Below are positions 25,783 to 34,256 of a stretch of 64,000 nt of DNA, piece after piece. A program made the translations under genes and the position numbers. Position 1 is the first letter of the stretch, and the number at the start of each line of letters is the position of its first letter. The stretch is from Enterobacter hormaechei ATCC 49162 (lineage in GTDB: Bacteria; Pseudomonadota; Gammaproteobacteria; Enterobacterales; Enterobacteriaceae). The stretch is from the NCBI RefSeq assembly GCF_001875655.1, contig NZ_MKEQ01000001.1:1612001-1676000 (forward strand). The letters run 5' to 3'. The notes beneath the pieces were generated by a model, which saw only the letters and a program-made list of their open reading frames with translations, was not told the DNA's origin and searched no databases.

Positions 25783-27168
25783 TTACCTTCGTGAGAGCTT
25801 AAACGCCACAAACAGGAACACCACCCACACCGGCAGCAGCATCGCTGACAGGCGCATCTCATCCATGGCGCACATCAGCACCAGAATCAGTCCCAGGAAT
25901 GCAATACAGATATAGTTCCCTGCCGGGTAGAGCAGCGCTTTGAACTGCGTCTCGCGTCCCTTGCGGCGCATCGCCGCGCGGAAACGCAGGTGCGCGAGGC
26001 AGATCATGATCCAGTTCAGCAGCAGCGTCGCCACAACCAGCGCCATCAGCAGGCCAAAAGCCTGTTTCGGCAGCAGATAGTTGATCAGCACCACCAGCGA
26101 GGTAATAGCGCCAGAAAGAAACAGCGAGTTGATCGGCACGCCGCGACGGCTGACGCGGGTGAGGAACTTCGGCGCGTTGCCCTGCACGGAGAGGCCAAAC
26201 AGCATGCGGCTGTTGGAGTAGACCCCACTGTTGTAGACCGACAGCGATGCCACGAGAATAACGAAGTTCAGCGCCGAAGCGACCACGTTGCTGTTCAGAT
26301 CGTGGAAAATCATCACGAACGGGCTACTGTCAGATTTCACTTCTACCCACGGGTAGAGCGCCAGCAGCACCACCAGCGAGCCGATATAGAACAGCAAAAT
26401 ACGGTACACCACCTGATTGACCGCTTTCGGAATGCTTTTGTGCGGGTCGCGCGCTTCAGCAGCGGTAATGCCAATCAGCTCCAGCCCGCCGAAGGAGAAC
26501 ATAATGACCGCCAGCGAGAGGATCAGCCCTTTCCAGCCGGTTGCCAGGAAGCCGCCGTGCTGCCACAGGTTGTCGATGCTCGCGCGCTCGCCGCCGTGGC
26601 CGGAGAACAGCAGCCACAGGCCAAAGCCGATCATGCCGATAATCGCCAGCACCTTGATCAGCGCAAACCAGAACTCGGTCTCACCATACAGGCGCACGTT
26701 CACAAGGTTAACGGCGTTAATGATGATGAAGAAGGCCGCCGCCCAGATCCACGTCGGGACGTCCGGGAGCCAGTACTGCATATAGATGCCAGCGGCGGTC
26801 AGCTCGGCCATGCCCACCAGCACGAACATCACCCAGTAGTTCCAGCCGGAGAGGAAGCCTGCGAACGGCCCCCAGTATTTGTAGGCAAAGTGTGCGAAGG
26901 AGCCAGACACCGGCTCTTCAACGACCATCTCACCGAGCTGGCGCATGATCAGGAAGGCGATAATCCCGGCGATAGCGTAACCCAGCAGAACCGCCGGGCC
27001 AGCCATCTGAATGGCGGGGCCGATGCCGAGAAACAGCCCGGTACCGATCGCGCCGCCGAGGGCAATTAACTGAATATGTCGATTTTGCAAACCACGTTGC
27101 AGCGTCGGACTCTGATCCGACGAGGCTTCAGCGCGACCATGGCCTGAAGCGGATGACGCGTCTTTCAC
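25783..27168 (-). CDS. pheP: PheP phenylalanine-specific permease
   Basis: 461 residues, orthologue of E. coli PheP (458). APC superfamily amino-acid:H+ symporter with 12 helices; LQRGLQNRHIQLIALGGAIGTGLFLGIGPAIQMAGPAVLLGYAI is the family signature, and YWVMFVLVGMAELTAAGIYMQYW is PheP-like. The first 25 residues are variable and cytoplasmic. In E. coli pheP is next to ybdG; here the LacI-controlled operon is inserted between. Confidence 0.95.
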   Translation of the reverse strand: MKDASSASGHGRAEASSDQSPTLQRGLQNRHIQLIALGGAIGTGLFLGIGPAIQMAGPAVLLGYAIAGIIAFLIMRQLGEMVVEEPVSGSFAHFAYKYWGPFAGFLSGWNYWVMFVLVGMAELTAAGIYMQYWLPDVPTWIWAAAFFIIINAVNLVNVRLYGETEFWFALIKVLAIIGMIGFGLWLLFSGHGGERASIDNLWQHGGFLATGWKGLILSLAVIMFSFGGLELIGITAAEARDPHKSIPKAVNQVVYRILLFYIGSLVVLLALYPWVEVKSDSSPFVMIFHDLNSNVVASALNFVILVASLSVYNSGVYSNSRMLFGLSVQGNAPKFLTRVSRRGVPINSLFLSGAITSLVVLINYLLPKQAFGLLMALVVATLLLNWIMICLAHLRFRAAMRRKGRETQFKALLYPAGNYICIAFLGLILVLMCAMDEMRLSAMLLPVWVVFLFVAFKLSRR

Positions 27169-27269
27169 GCCCTACCCCTGTCTCTTTTTTAGAAGGGCAC
27201 GTTTTAACACTTCATGCTGGTGGTAGCAAGCTTAACGCCGGGCCAGCGCGTGCGCCCGGCGGATAAACC

Positions 27270-29243
27270 TTACGAGCCGATGATCCCGCCGTCGGCTTTG
27301 ACGATCACCACCGTTGACGAACGCGGGCGTCCGTCCGGGCTGGCGTCTGGCCAGTTCGAAACTGCGCGCGGATTGGCCGGGTCGGTAATATCATCTCCGC
27401 CCTCCCCCGGATGCTGAATGTTGATAAACAGCGTCCGGTTGTCCGGCGTAAACGCAATGCCGGTGATTTCGCACCCGCGCGGCCCGGTCAGGAACCGGCG
27501 ATACTCGTTGGTGCCCGGAATGGTAGCCACCATCTGGTTATTGCCCATCCCCTCGTACGCTTTCTTATTAATGGTGCTGGACGAGACATCGGTCTGGATC
27601 CACAGCACACCCTGATGGTCAAACGACAACCCATCCGGGCTGCCGAATGCCGCGCCCTGCATCGAGCCTTTGGCCTTCGGATCGTCGCCGTCGGTGCGCC
27701 CGGCCAAAACCAGAATATCCCACTTAAAGCGTGCGGCGGCAGGATCGGCGCCGTCTTCGTGCCAGTGCATAATATGCCCAAACACGTTACTGGCGCGCGG
27801 GTTGGCGGCATCGACCGGCGCTTTACCCTCTTTACCGCGATCGCTGTTGTTGGTGAGCGTACAGTAGACGCTGCCGCTGGCGTGCGGATCGACGGCTATC
27901 CACTCCGGGCGATCCATTTTCGTTGCCCCCACCACGTCCGCCGCCAGGCGGGTTTTAATCAGCAGATCGCCCTGGCTTTCGAAACCGTTGCTTTTATCCA
28001 GACCATTTTGTCCGAAGATCAGCGGCAGCCAGTCGCCGCTCCCCTCTTCGTTGAACCTGGCGACGTACAGCGTGCCGGAGGTCAGCAAATGCATATTGGC
28101 TTCACGGTTTGCGGGATCGTATTTTTTATCCGAGACAAACTTATAGATGTACTCAAACTTCTGATCGTCCCCCATATAGACCACCACGCGATTATCGGCG
28201 GCGAGCGTGACGGCTGCCCCCTCATGCTTGAAGCGGCCCAGCGCGGTGTGCTTGCGCGGCGTGGAGGTCGGGTTGTAGGGATCGATCTCCACCACCCAGC
28301 CGAAACGGTTGGGTTCGTTAGGGGTTTTATCGACGCTGAACCGGTCATCCACCTCGTTCCAGCGGTAGGATTCATCGCTGTCGCTGATGCCGTAGCGTTT
28401 TTCCAGCGGGTTGAGATCGGCTTTTTTCACAAAAATGTCCGACCAGTTCTCCTCGCAGGTGAGATAGGTGCCCCACGGCGTATGGCCGTTGGCGCAGTTC
28501 TGCATGGTGCCCAGCACGCGCTCCCCCTGCGGGTCGGCGGCGGTTTTCATTAAATCCTGGTGCCGTGCCGGGCCGGTAAGCTGCATTGGCGTATTGACGG
28601 TAATACGACGAGCGAAGGAAGACGGACGCACCACCTCCCAGTCGCTGCCCGCTTTTTTCACTTCCACCACTGACACGCCCATCGCGTTCTGCCCCTTGCG
28701 GGCTTTGTCGAGGCTCCAGTTCGCCGTGCCGTCGGTAAACAGCATCCCGTTATCAATGTATTCATGGTTCATCGCCAGCAGGCCATGCTCCGGATTTTGC
28801 CCCCCCTGCGGCAGGCTAAACCACGCCATGCCGTCGTGGTGCATGCCCGCCTGCACGGCCTGTTCGTCCGTGGTGTTGCTGGCGTCCGGCTTAAACGCTG
28901 GCATGTTATTTTTGATCCCCGTCGGATCGCCCCAGCGATAGAACGGACGGGCGATGTAGCCTTCCGGCACCCTGACCGTGTCTTCCGTGGAGACGTCGAT
29001 GCTGGTAAAGCCCAGGGACACCGCCTTTGCCAGCGCGGACGGTTTTGAGACCGCGGCAACGGCGCTTTCGGGGCTGATCAGATACGGGAATGATACGGCA
29101 GCCCCCGCGACGGCCCCCATCTGGAGAAAACGGCGGCGGGAGAGGAACACCTCAGCAACCTCGGAGAAAACGGGGTTAGCGCTGCGGTTAGTGATGTCGT
29201 CGCGATGTTCTTTTTTAAATACGGATTTGAGGGGTCTGCCCAT
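27270..29243 (-). CDS. phoX: PhoX family alkaline phosphatase, Tat-exported
   Basis: 657 residues of the DUF839/PhoX family, periplasmic Ca/Fe-dependent phosphatases that release phosphate from organic esters. A twin-arginine signal LSRRRFLQMGAVAGAAVSFPYL lies at about 34-56, behind a long N-region. Beta-propeller features typical of PhoX are present: ATG-type NHEY (LLAMNHEYIDNG), CANGHTPWGTYLTCEENWSD, RPEWIAVDP and FTPDNRTLFINIQHPGE. ATG 29243 is kept. A Pho-box-like site lies 60 bases upstream. Confidence 0.9.
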   Translation of the reverse strand: MGRPLKSVFKKEHRDDITNRSANPVFSEVAEVFLSRRRFLQMGAVAGAAVSFPYLISPESAVAAVSKPSALAKAVSLGFTSIDVSTEDTVRVPEGYIARPFYRWGDPTGIKNNMPAFKPDASNTTDEQAVQAGMHHDGMAWFSLPQGGQNPEHGLLAMNHEYIDNGMLFTDGTANWSLDKARKGQNAMGVSVVEVKKAGSDWEVVRPSSFARRITVNTPMQLTGPARHQDLMKTAADPQGERVLGTMQNCANGHTPWGTYLTCEENWSDIFVKKADLNPLEKRYGISDSDESYRWNEVDDRFSVDKTPNEPNRFGWVVEIDPYNPTSTPRKHTALGRFKHEGAAVTLAADNRVVVYMGDDQKFEYIYKFVSDKKYDPANREANMHLLTSGTLYVARFNEEGSGDWLPLIFGQNGLDKSNGFESQGDLLIKTRLAADVVGATKMDRPEWIAVDPHASGSVYCTLTNNSDRGKEGKAPVDAANPRASNVFGHIMHWHEDGADPAAARFKWDILVLAGRTDGDDPKAKGSMQGAAFGSPDGLSFDHQGVLWIQTDVSSSTINKKAYEGMGNNQMVATIPGTNEYRRFLTGPRGCEITGIAFTPDNRTLFINIQHPGEGGDDITDPANPRAVSNWPDASPDGRPRSSTVVIVKADGGIIGS

Positions 29244-29302
29244 AGCGGCTTCCTGTCATTGGCCAAGAGGTAAGGTTGTGGCGACCAGTGTAAGAAGCTT
29301 TT

Positions 29303-29320
29303 ATTACAATTTTATAACAC
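29303..29320 (-). promoter_or_regulatory. candidate PhoB box upstream of phoX
   Basis: On the minus strand GTGTTAT-AAAA-TTGTAAT, two 7-base units 11 bp apart, each matching 5 of 7 positions of the CTGTCAT unit of the Pho box. Placement 60 bases before phoX fits phosphate-starvation control. Confidence 0.6.
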
Positions 29321-29370
29321 GCTAACGACGGGAGTGGGGCGTCCCTGCCCCGGATAACGAGGTGGAACGC

Positions 29371-31557
29371 TTAGAACTCGTAGCCAACCGAGACCTTAAA
29401 GGTACGCGGTTCGCCCTGAGTGATGTAGGTGCCGGAATCGTCCACGCTGGCCCAGTAGTTTTCGTTGGTCACGTTGTCGATGCCCGCCCGCAGGGTCATC
29501 TGGTTTGCATTGTGATTCACCGCGAAGCGATAGCGCATGCCCAGATCCAGCGTGGTGTAGCTGTCGAGCTTTTTGCTGTTCGCCAGGTCGGCATACTGCG
29601 TGCCGGAGTGGTTAACGCGCGCGGTCGCCGTCAGACCCTCAATCGGCTTGATGTCGTACTCTGCGCCCAGCACGGCATAGAAGTTCGGAATACCAATGGC
29701 ATCATTGCCCTGATTGACGCCATTTTTGGTTTTGGTCAGCTCGGCCTGCAACCAGGTGGCGCTGGCGTTCAGACGCATCCCGAGCATTGGCTCGCCGAAG
29801 ACGTTCAGCTCCACACCACGGTTACGCTGCTCTGCGTCCAGGCCGTAGTGACCGCTGTCGTCGAGGATGGCCGACGGCATTTTGATCTCAAACAGCGCCA
29901 GGGAGCCGCCCACGCGACCAAAGTCCGCCTTCACGCCCACTTCGTTCTGCTTAGAGTGAACGATACCGGTGCTCTGGCCGTAGTTGTTTGCTGAGCGAGG
30001 CGCGGTTTCACCGGGCTGCAACGCTTCGGTGTGGTTGGCGTAGAGAGAGATTTCCTCCCACGGCTTATAGACCACACCGTAGGTGGGCATCCAGCGGCTG
30101 CCGTCAAAGCCGTCCCCGTCGTTTTCCGCACCGGTGATTTTGTTGTACCCGCGAATCACCACCTTCTGATGGCGCGCGCCTGCGGTGAACAGCAGCTTGT
30201 CATCCAGCACGCCCAGGGTATCGCTCAGCAGCCAGCCCTGTGTACGGGTGCGCCCGCTGGTCAGCGGATCGCTGTATTTGCCGCCGGAGCCGCTGAAGTT
30301 GGTGCTGTCCGGCATAGCCACGCCGGTGTTGTGGTAGATGTTAGTGGTCGGGTTATCCGCCGCGGCCGACATTTTCCACGCGATTTTTTCGTTTTTGGTC
30401 ATTGCGGAGTACCCGACGTTCACCTTGTGCGAGACGAAGCCGGTGCTGAAGTTGCCGCGAATGCCCGCCATGCCGCTGACGGAATCGCTGATGCGGTTGG
30501 TATCAAGGCGGCTGACCGTCGCATTACCGCTTTTGTCCAGGAGCTTCGGCGCGCTGTAGATCCCTTCTTCGTGCGCGTGCTGCGCGCCGAGGCCGGTATA
30601 CGCCGTCCAGATATCGGTAATGTCGTACTCGCTGCGCCACATCCCGAACTCGTTTTCGATATCGCTGTAGGCCCATTTCTGCGAGAAATTGCGATCGTTC
30701 TTCGGCGGTTCTGGTACGAAGTCCACCGCCGAGATGTTGACGCTGGTCGGGCTGCCGTGGAAAGTTTTCTTCTGATAGCCCAGATCCAGCGAGGTGCGGA
30801 AACGGTCGCCTTTGTAGTCCAGACCGGTGGAGAGCAGCGTGGTGCGGCGGCGATCGTTCGGCACGCCGGTTTCCCCTTCGCGATGCACAAGGTTCACGCG
30901 CGCGCCAAACTGGTCGTTATCACCAAAACGGCGCCCCGCATCCAGCGTGGTGCCAATCTGGGAATCCGAGGTGTAGTCAACGCCCACTTTCGCCTGCGGA
31001 GTGTCGCCCGCGTGTTTTGGCTCAAGGTTGATCATCCCGCCCACGCCAGAGCTTGCCGCGCCGTTCATCAGGGAGTTGGCGCCTTTGAAGATCTCAATGC
31101 GGTCGACCATCTGGGCATCCACCACCTGACGCGGCAGCACGCCAGAAAGCCCACCAAAGGTCATGTCGTCGCCGTCAAACTTCAGGCCGCGAATGCGGAA
31201 GGTTTCCGCGCTGTTGCCGTACCCCTGAACGAACTGCACCCCCGCATCGTTGGCGACCACGTCAGCAATGGTTTTCGCCTGCTGATCTTCCACCAGCTTC
31301 GAGGTGTAGCTGATAATGTTGAACGGCACGTCCATGGCGTTCTGCTGACCGAGCATCCCCATTCGTCCGCCGTTCGCCACCTGCCCGTCAAGGAAGGCGG
31401 GCACCAGCTGGTCGCCGCCGGGTTTGAAATCACTCCCCGTCGTGGACTGGACGACAATGGTGTCCTCTTTTTTCTCATCCGCCGCAAAAGCGGAGTGTGT
31501 AACCGCGCCAATGGCAATCGCCAGCAGCGTTTTGTGCATTGTGGTGTTGTTCATCAT
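29371..31557 (-). CDS. TonB-dependent siderophore receptor (ferrichrome/FcuA-like)
   Basis: 728 residues. Signal peptide to about residue 25 (AHSAFA-type cleavage), then a TonB box near DTIVVQST, the plug domain (PFNIISYTSKLVEDQQAKTIADVVANDAGVQFVQGYGNSAETFRIRGL) and a 22-strand barrel ending in FKVSVGYEF with the C-terminal Phe typical of outer-membrane proteins. The plug and IFKGANSLMNGAASSGVGGMINLEPK place it with hydroxamate/catecholate siderophore receptors. FcuA-like is my best guess; the ligand is not certain. A Fur-box-like site is upstream. Confidence 0.85.
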   Translation of the reverse strand: MMNNTTMHKTLLAIAIGAVTHSAFAADEKKEDTIVVQSTTGSDFKPGGDQLVPAFLDGQVANGGRMGMLGQQNAMDVPFNIISYTSKLVEDQQAKTIADVVANDAGVQFVQGYGNSAETFRIRGLKFDGDDMTFGGLSGVLPRQVVDAQMVDRIEIFKGANSLMNGAASSGVGGMINLEPKHAGDTPQAKVGVDYTSDSQIGTTLDAGRRFGDNDQFGARVNLVHREGETGVPNDRRRTTLLSTGLDYKGDRFRTSLDLGYQKKTFHGSPTSVNISAVDFVPEPPKNDRNFSQKWAYSDIENEFGMWRSEYDITDIWTAYTGLGAQHAHEEGIYSAPKLLDKSGNATVSRLDTNRISDSVSGMAGIRGNFSTGFVSHKVNVGYSAMTKNEKIAWKMSAAADNPTTNIYHNTGVAMPDSTNFSGSGGKYSDPLTSGRTRTQGWLLSDTLGVLDDKLLFTAGARHQKVVIRGYNKITGAENDGDGFDGSRWMPTYGVVYKPWEEISLYANHTEALQPGETAPRSANNYGQSTGIVHSKQNEVGVKADFGRVGGSLALFEIKMPSAILDDSGHYGLDAEQRNRGVELNVFGEPMLGMRLNASATWLQAELTKTKNGVNQGNDAIGIPNFYAVLGAEYDIKPIEGLTATARVNHSGTQYADLANSKKLDSYTTLDLGMRYRFAVNHNANQMTLRAGIDNVTNENYWASVDDSGTYITQGEPRTFKVSVGYEF

Positions 31558-31618
31558 GAGCTCTTAACGTGCGCGCAAAAATGACCCGTTGTCGGGCCTT
31601 AAATTTATTAAAAGAAAT

Positions 31619-31637
31619 GCAAATGAGAACTATACGC
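31619..31637 (-). promoter_or_regulatory. candidate Fur box upstream of the TonB-dependent receptor
   Basis: GCAAATGAGAACTATACGC matches 11 of 19 positions of the GATAATGATAATCATTATC consensus, about 60 bases upstream of the receptor start. It overlaps a perfect 7-bp inverted repeat TACGCAT / ATGCGTA at 31633-31651. Confidence 0.45.
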
Positions 31638-31718
31638 ATTATGCATGCGTAATCAAGTGTCAATGGCATCTCTGCGCGAGAAGAGGCAAGAAACAATGCT
31701 GGGGGGGACGTATGGCGC

Positions 31719-31746
31719 GCAACCACCCCGAAGCCGGGGTGGTTGC
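31719..31746 (-). terminator. hairpin downstream of yahO
   Basis: Perfect 12-bp arms GCAACCACCCCG and CGGGGTGGTTGC with a 4-base loop, 7 bases after the yahO stop. No strong T-run on the minus side, but the stem is very stable. Confidence 0.7.
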
Positions 31747-31753
31747 TAAGGGA

Positions 31754-32029
31754 TTATTTTTTCTTGTAAATATCGGCAGTGCCGTGGATCTTGTTGTTGG
31801 TATTACCGGAAGTCAGCACCAGCACATCAGCACCTTGCTTATCGGCTTTCTCGATCAGCTCTTTTTTCGCATCGTCGACCGATACTTCATTGGAGGTGTT
31901 AACAGTACCGATTTTTTCATACTGTGATTCTACTTTCTCAAACTCGTTTTTTGTCAGCAGTTCAGCCGCAAAGGTATTGGTGGTAAACAGAAATGCAGCG
32001 CCCATCAAAATAGCAGTCGTTTTTTTCAT
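31754..32029 (-). CDS. yahO: YahO, periplasmic YdgH/BhsA/McbA-like (DUF1471) protein
   Basis: 91 residues, exactly the length of E. coli YahO, with a signal peptide ([20 protein letters not shown]) and the DUF1471 domain ([43 protein letters not shown]). Small periplasmic proteins of this family are induced by stress; the role of YahO is unknown. It is the last host gene before the prophage left junction. Confidence 0.92.
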   Translation of the reverse strand: MKKTTAILMGAAFLFTTNTFAAELLTKNEFEKVESQYEKIGTVNTSNEVSVDDAKKELIEKADKQGADVLVLTSGNTNNKIHGTADIYKKK

Positions 32030-32254
32030 AAACTTTTTCCTTGAGATTAATCAGCAACTACAAAAAGCCCCACCAGTAAGAGTGAGGTGTTATGAGCATG
32101 GTAGAGGAATTGCAAAATTGCCACAGCGTAAGAAAAATACTGTTATAACAGTCAATTGTGCTGTGAAAAACGTGCGTTAACGCTATTTTCGGTATGAGTG
32201 TTTCAGGGAGAAAATCAGCAGGACGTCACGCAGGCGGAAATCTGTGAAATGTAA

Positions 32255-32299
32255 TGGCACGCCCTGTAGGATTCGAACCTACGACCTACGGCTTAGAAG
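32255..32299 (-). other. argU': prophage left attachment site: 3' half of tRNA-Arg(UCU)
   Basis: Read on the minus strand this is the anticodon loop (TTCTAAG), variable region, T-arm with GGTTCGAATCC, acceptor strand and CCA of a tRNA-Arg(UCU). Beyond 32299 the expected D-arm and 5' acceptor strand are absent, so this is not a whole tRNA. It is the duplicated 3' half that tyrosine integrases leave at one end of an island; identity begins in the anticodon loop. The intact tRNA should lie at the other prophage end, outside the window. In E. coli K-12 argU is the DLP12 site. Confidence 0.88.
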
Positions 32300-32476
32300 A
32301 ACGTAGAGTGCTATTTAACACACTGTAATATCATTATTTTTTCCGCGCTCGCACCGCGTTTGTGTCATAACGTGTCATTACATGCCGTCGTATTTCCTTC
32401 TGATTCATCCATGCATGACACAACTGTGACACAGAGAGTACACAGCCATGCCTCAGGTATAGCTGTGTAGTTTTCT

Positions 32477-32866
32477 TCACATCACCGGACAGTCATCAAA
32501 CTCACCAGAGCGCGCATCGTTGATGATGTACGTGATGACTCCAAATATTGGTAGCGCTCCGCTTATGCCATCGTCGTTCCCGGGTAACTTCTCTCTTCTC
32601 CCGTTCGTTACGTTCTCAAGATGAGGCTGCGGGTATATTCGATACCTCTTTACTTTAAACTCACCGTTGCAGTCACAGATAAGCAGCGAGCCGTCACATG
32701 GCTTAAGGGACGAATCAATCACAAGCAGCGCATCCTTCATGATGCCGCACCTGTAGATAGTCTCACCAGCCCGCATGTAGTACGTAGCGGCTGGTTTATG
32801 GATAAGGCGCTCATCAAGCGATATGCGTGATTCAACGTAATCAGCAGCCGGGCTCGGGAATCCCAT
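32477..32866 (-). CDS. UmuD'-like protein, S24 fold, catalytic serine replaced
   Basis: 129 residues starting MGFPSPAADYVESRISLDE. The second residue is the Gly just after the RecA-stimulated cleavage site of UmuD (C-GFPSPAADYVE), so this gene encodes the processed UmuD' form directly, as phage P1 HumD does. The nucleophile motif SGDSM of UmuD reads AGETI here, so the catalytic Ser is Thr and self-cleavage is unlikely. The later hydrophobic core ALLVIDSSLKPCDGSLLICDCNGEFKVKRY is conserved. No UmuC-like gene is adjacent; it may partner the host UmuC. ATG 32866 follows GGAGG. An SOS box is upstream. Confidence 0.82.
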   Translation of the reverse strand: MGFPSPAADYVESRISLDERLIHKPAATYYMRAGETIYRCGIMKDALLVIDSSLKPCDGSLLICDCNGEFKVKRYRIYPQPHLENVTNGRREKLPGNDDGISGALPIFGVITYIINDARSGEFDDCPVM

Positions 32867-32885
32867 AACTCACCTCCGATGGTTA

Positions 32886-32901
32886 CTGTATATGCATACA
32901 G
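32886..32901. promoter_or_regulatory. LexA (SOS) box
   Basis: CTGTATATGCATACAG, a full CTG-N10-CAG match with near-perfect dyad symmetry, 20 bases upstream of the UmuD'-like start. It predicts DNA-damage induction of that gene. Confidence 0.9.
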
Positions 32902-32904
32902 TAT

Positions 32905-32930
32905 TATCGATCGGCGGTATCGATCAATAG
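32905..32930 (+). promoter_or_regulatory. paired GATC repeats in the gtr promoter region
   Basis: The octamer TATCGATC occurs twice, at 32905-32912 and 32918-32925, so two Dam sites lie 13 bp apart, followed by AATAG. Phase-variable gtr operons in Salmonella are controlled by Dam and OxyR at paired GATC sites. The arrangement here is suggestive only. Confidence 0.4.
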
Positions 32931-32979
32931 TCTTTGTGGTGCTACACTTCAGACCTTTCCGAATTCACTGATTTCTATA

Positions 32980-33342
32980 ATGTTAAAGTTATTCGCCAAG
33001 TACACATCAATAGGTGTTATCAACACGCTCATTCATTGGGTGGTGTTCGCCGTTTGCATTTACGCATTCCATACAGGTCAGGCACTTGGCAACTTCGCCG
33101 GTTTCGTCGTAGCGGTGTCGTTCAGCTTCTTTGCAAACGCCAGGTTCACTTTTAAGTCCTCCACAACCACCATGCGCTACATGCTGTATGTTGGATTTAT
33201 GGGAACCTTGAGCGCAGCTGTTGGTTGGGCTGCAGATAAGTCCGGTATGGCCCCTATCATCACATTAGTCGTGTTCTCCGCCATCAGTCTGGTGTGCGGT
33301 TTCATTTATTCAAAGTTCATTGTCTTTAGGGATGCGAAATGA
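32980..33342 (+). CDS. gtrA: GtrA, bactoprenol-linked glucose flippase
   Basis: 120 residues with four membrane helices and the GtrA-family features [18 protein letters not shown] and [11 protein letters not shown]. It is thought to flip glucosyl-bactoprenyl phosphate to the periplasm. First gene of a three-gene serotype-conversion operon; stop overlaps the gtrB start (ATGA). Confidence 0.93.
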   Translation: MLKLFAKYTSIGVINTLIHWVVFAVCIYAFHTGQALGNFAGFVVAVSFSFFANARFTFKSSTTTMRYMLYVGFMGTLSAAVGWAADKSGMAPIITLVVFSAISLVCGFIYSKFIVFRDAK

Positions 33343-34256
33343 AAATTTCTCTGGTCGTTCCCGTCTTCAACGAAGAAGACGCGATACCTATTTTTTATAA
33401 AACCGTTCGGGAATTTGAAGGTCTTAAGCAGCATGAAGTCGAAATAGTCTTCATCAATGACGGCAGTAAAGACGCGACAGAATCAATTATTAAAGCGCTT
33501 GCTGTTGCCGATCCGCTGGTTGTTCCACTGTCATTCACAAGAAACTTCGGTAAAGAGCCCGCGCTGTTCGCCGGGCTTGACCACGCAACCGGTGAAGCAA
33601 TCATCCCCATTGACGTAGATTTGCAGGACCCTATAGAGGTAATCCCACACCTGATTGAGAAGTGGCAGGCCGGTGCGGAAATGGTTCTGGCAAAGCGTTC
33701 TGATCGCTCTACCGACAGCAGATTAAAGCGTAAATCTGCCGAGTGGTTCTATAAACTCCACAATAAAATCAGCAATCCAAAGATTGAAGAAAACGTGGGT
33801 GATTTTCGCCTGATGTCGCGTGATGTTGTAGAAAACATAAAGCTCATGCCAGAACGCAATCTGTTCATGAAAGGCATATTGAGCTGGGTTGGTGGTCGCA
33901 CTGATGTTGTTGAATACGCGCGTGCTGAGCGCGTTGCCGGTAATACAAAATTCAATGGATGGAAATTGTGGAACCTTGCCCTTGAAGGGATCACAAGCTT
34001 TTCCACATTCCCTCTCCGTATGTGGACTTATATAGGGTTGTTTGTTGCGGGGCTTTCATTCCTGTACGGTGCGTGGATGATTGTTGACACGCTGGCATTT
34101 GGAAATCCAGTTCGTGGGTATCCATCCTTGCTGGTATCTATTTTGTTCCTTGGCGGCGTGCAGCTTATAGGGATCGGTGTGCTTGGTGAGTACATTGGCA
34201 GAATATATGTTGAGGTCAAAAACAGACCTAGATACATTCTTAAGGGTAACAAATGA
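33339..34256 (+). CDS. gtrB: GtrB, bactoprenol glucosyltransferase
   Basis: 305 residues. N-terminal GT2 glycosyltransferase domain ([49 protein letters not shown] with the DxD-type site) followed by two C-terminal membrane helices (near 230-255 and 265-285). It transfers glucose from UDP-glucose to bactoprenyl phosphate at the inner membrane. Conserved across gtr phages. Confidence 0.94.
   Translation: MKISLVVPVFNEEDAIPIFYKTVREFEGLKQHEVEIVFINDGSKDATESIIKALAVADPLVVPLSFTRNFGKEPALFAGLDHATGEAIIPIDVDLQDPIEVIPHLIEKWQAGAEMVLAKRSDRSTDSRLKRKSAEWFYKLHNKISNPKIEENVGDFRLMSRDVVENIKLMPERNLFMKGILSWVGGRTDVVEYARAERVAGNTKFNGWKLWNLALEGITSFSTFPLRMWTYIGLFVAGLSFLYGAWMIVDTLAFGNPVRGYPSLLVSILFLGGVQLIGIGVLGEYIGRIYVEVKNRPRYILKGNK

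Noticed and set aside
30031..31584. 517-residue plus-strand open frame opposite the TonB-dependent receptor
   Set aside because: Composition is that of a reverse-frame shadow; the minus strand encodes a complete receptor with signal, plug and barrel.
32255..32330. complete tRNA-Arg gene at the prophage end
   Set aside because: Only the 3' half is present; the sequence beyond 32299 cannot form the D-arm or the 5' acceptor strand.
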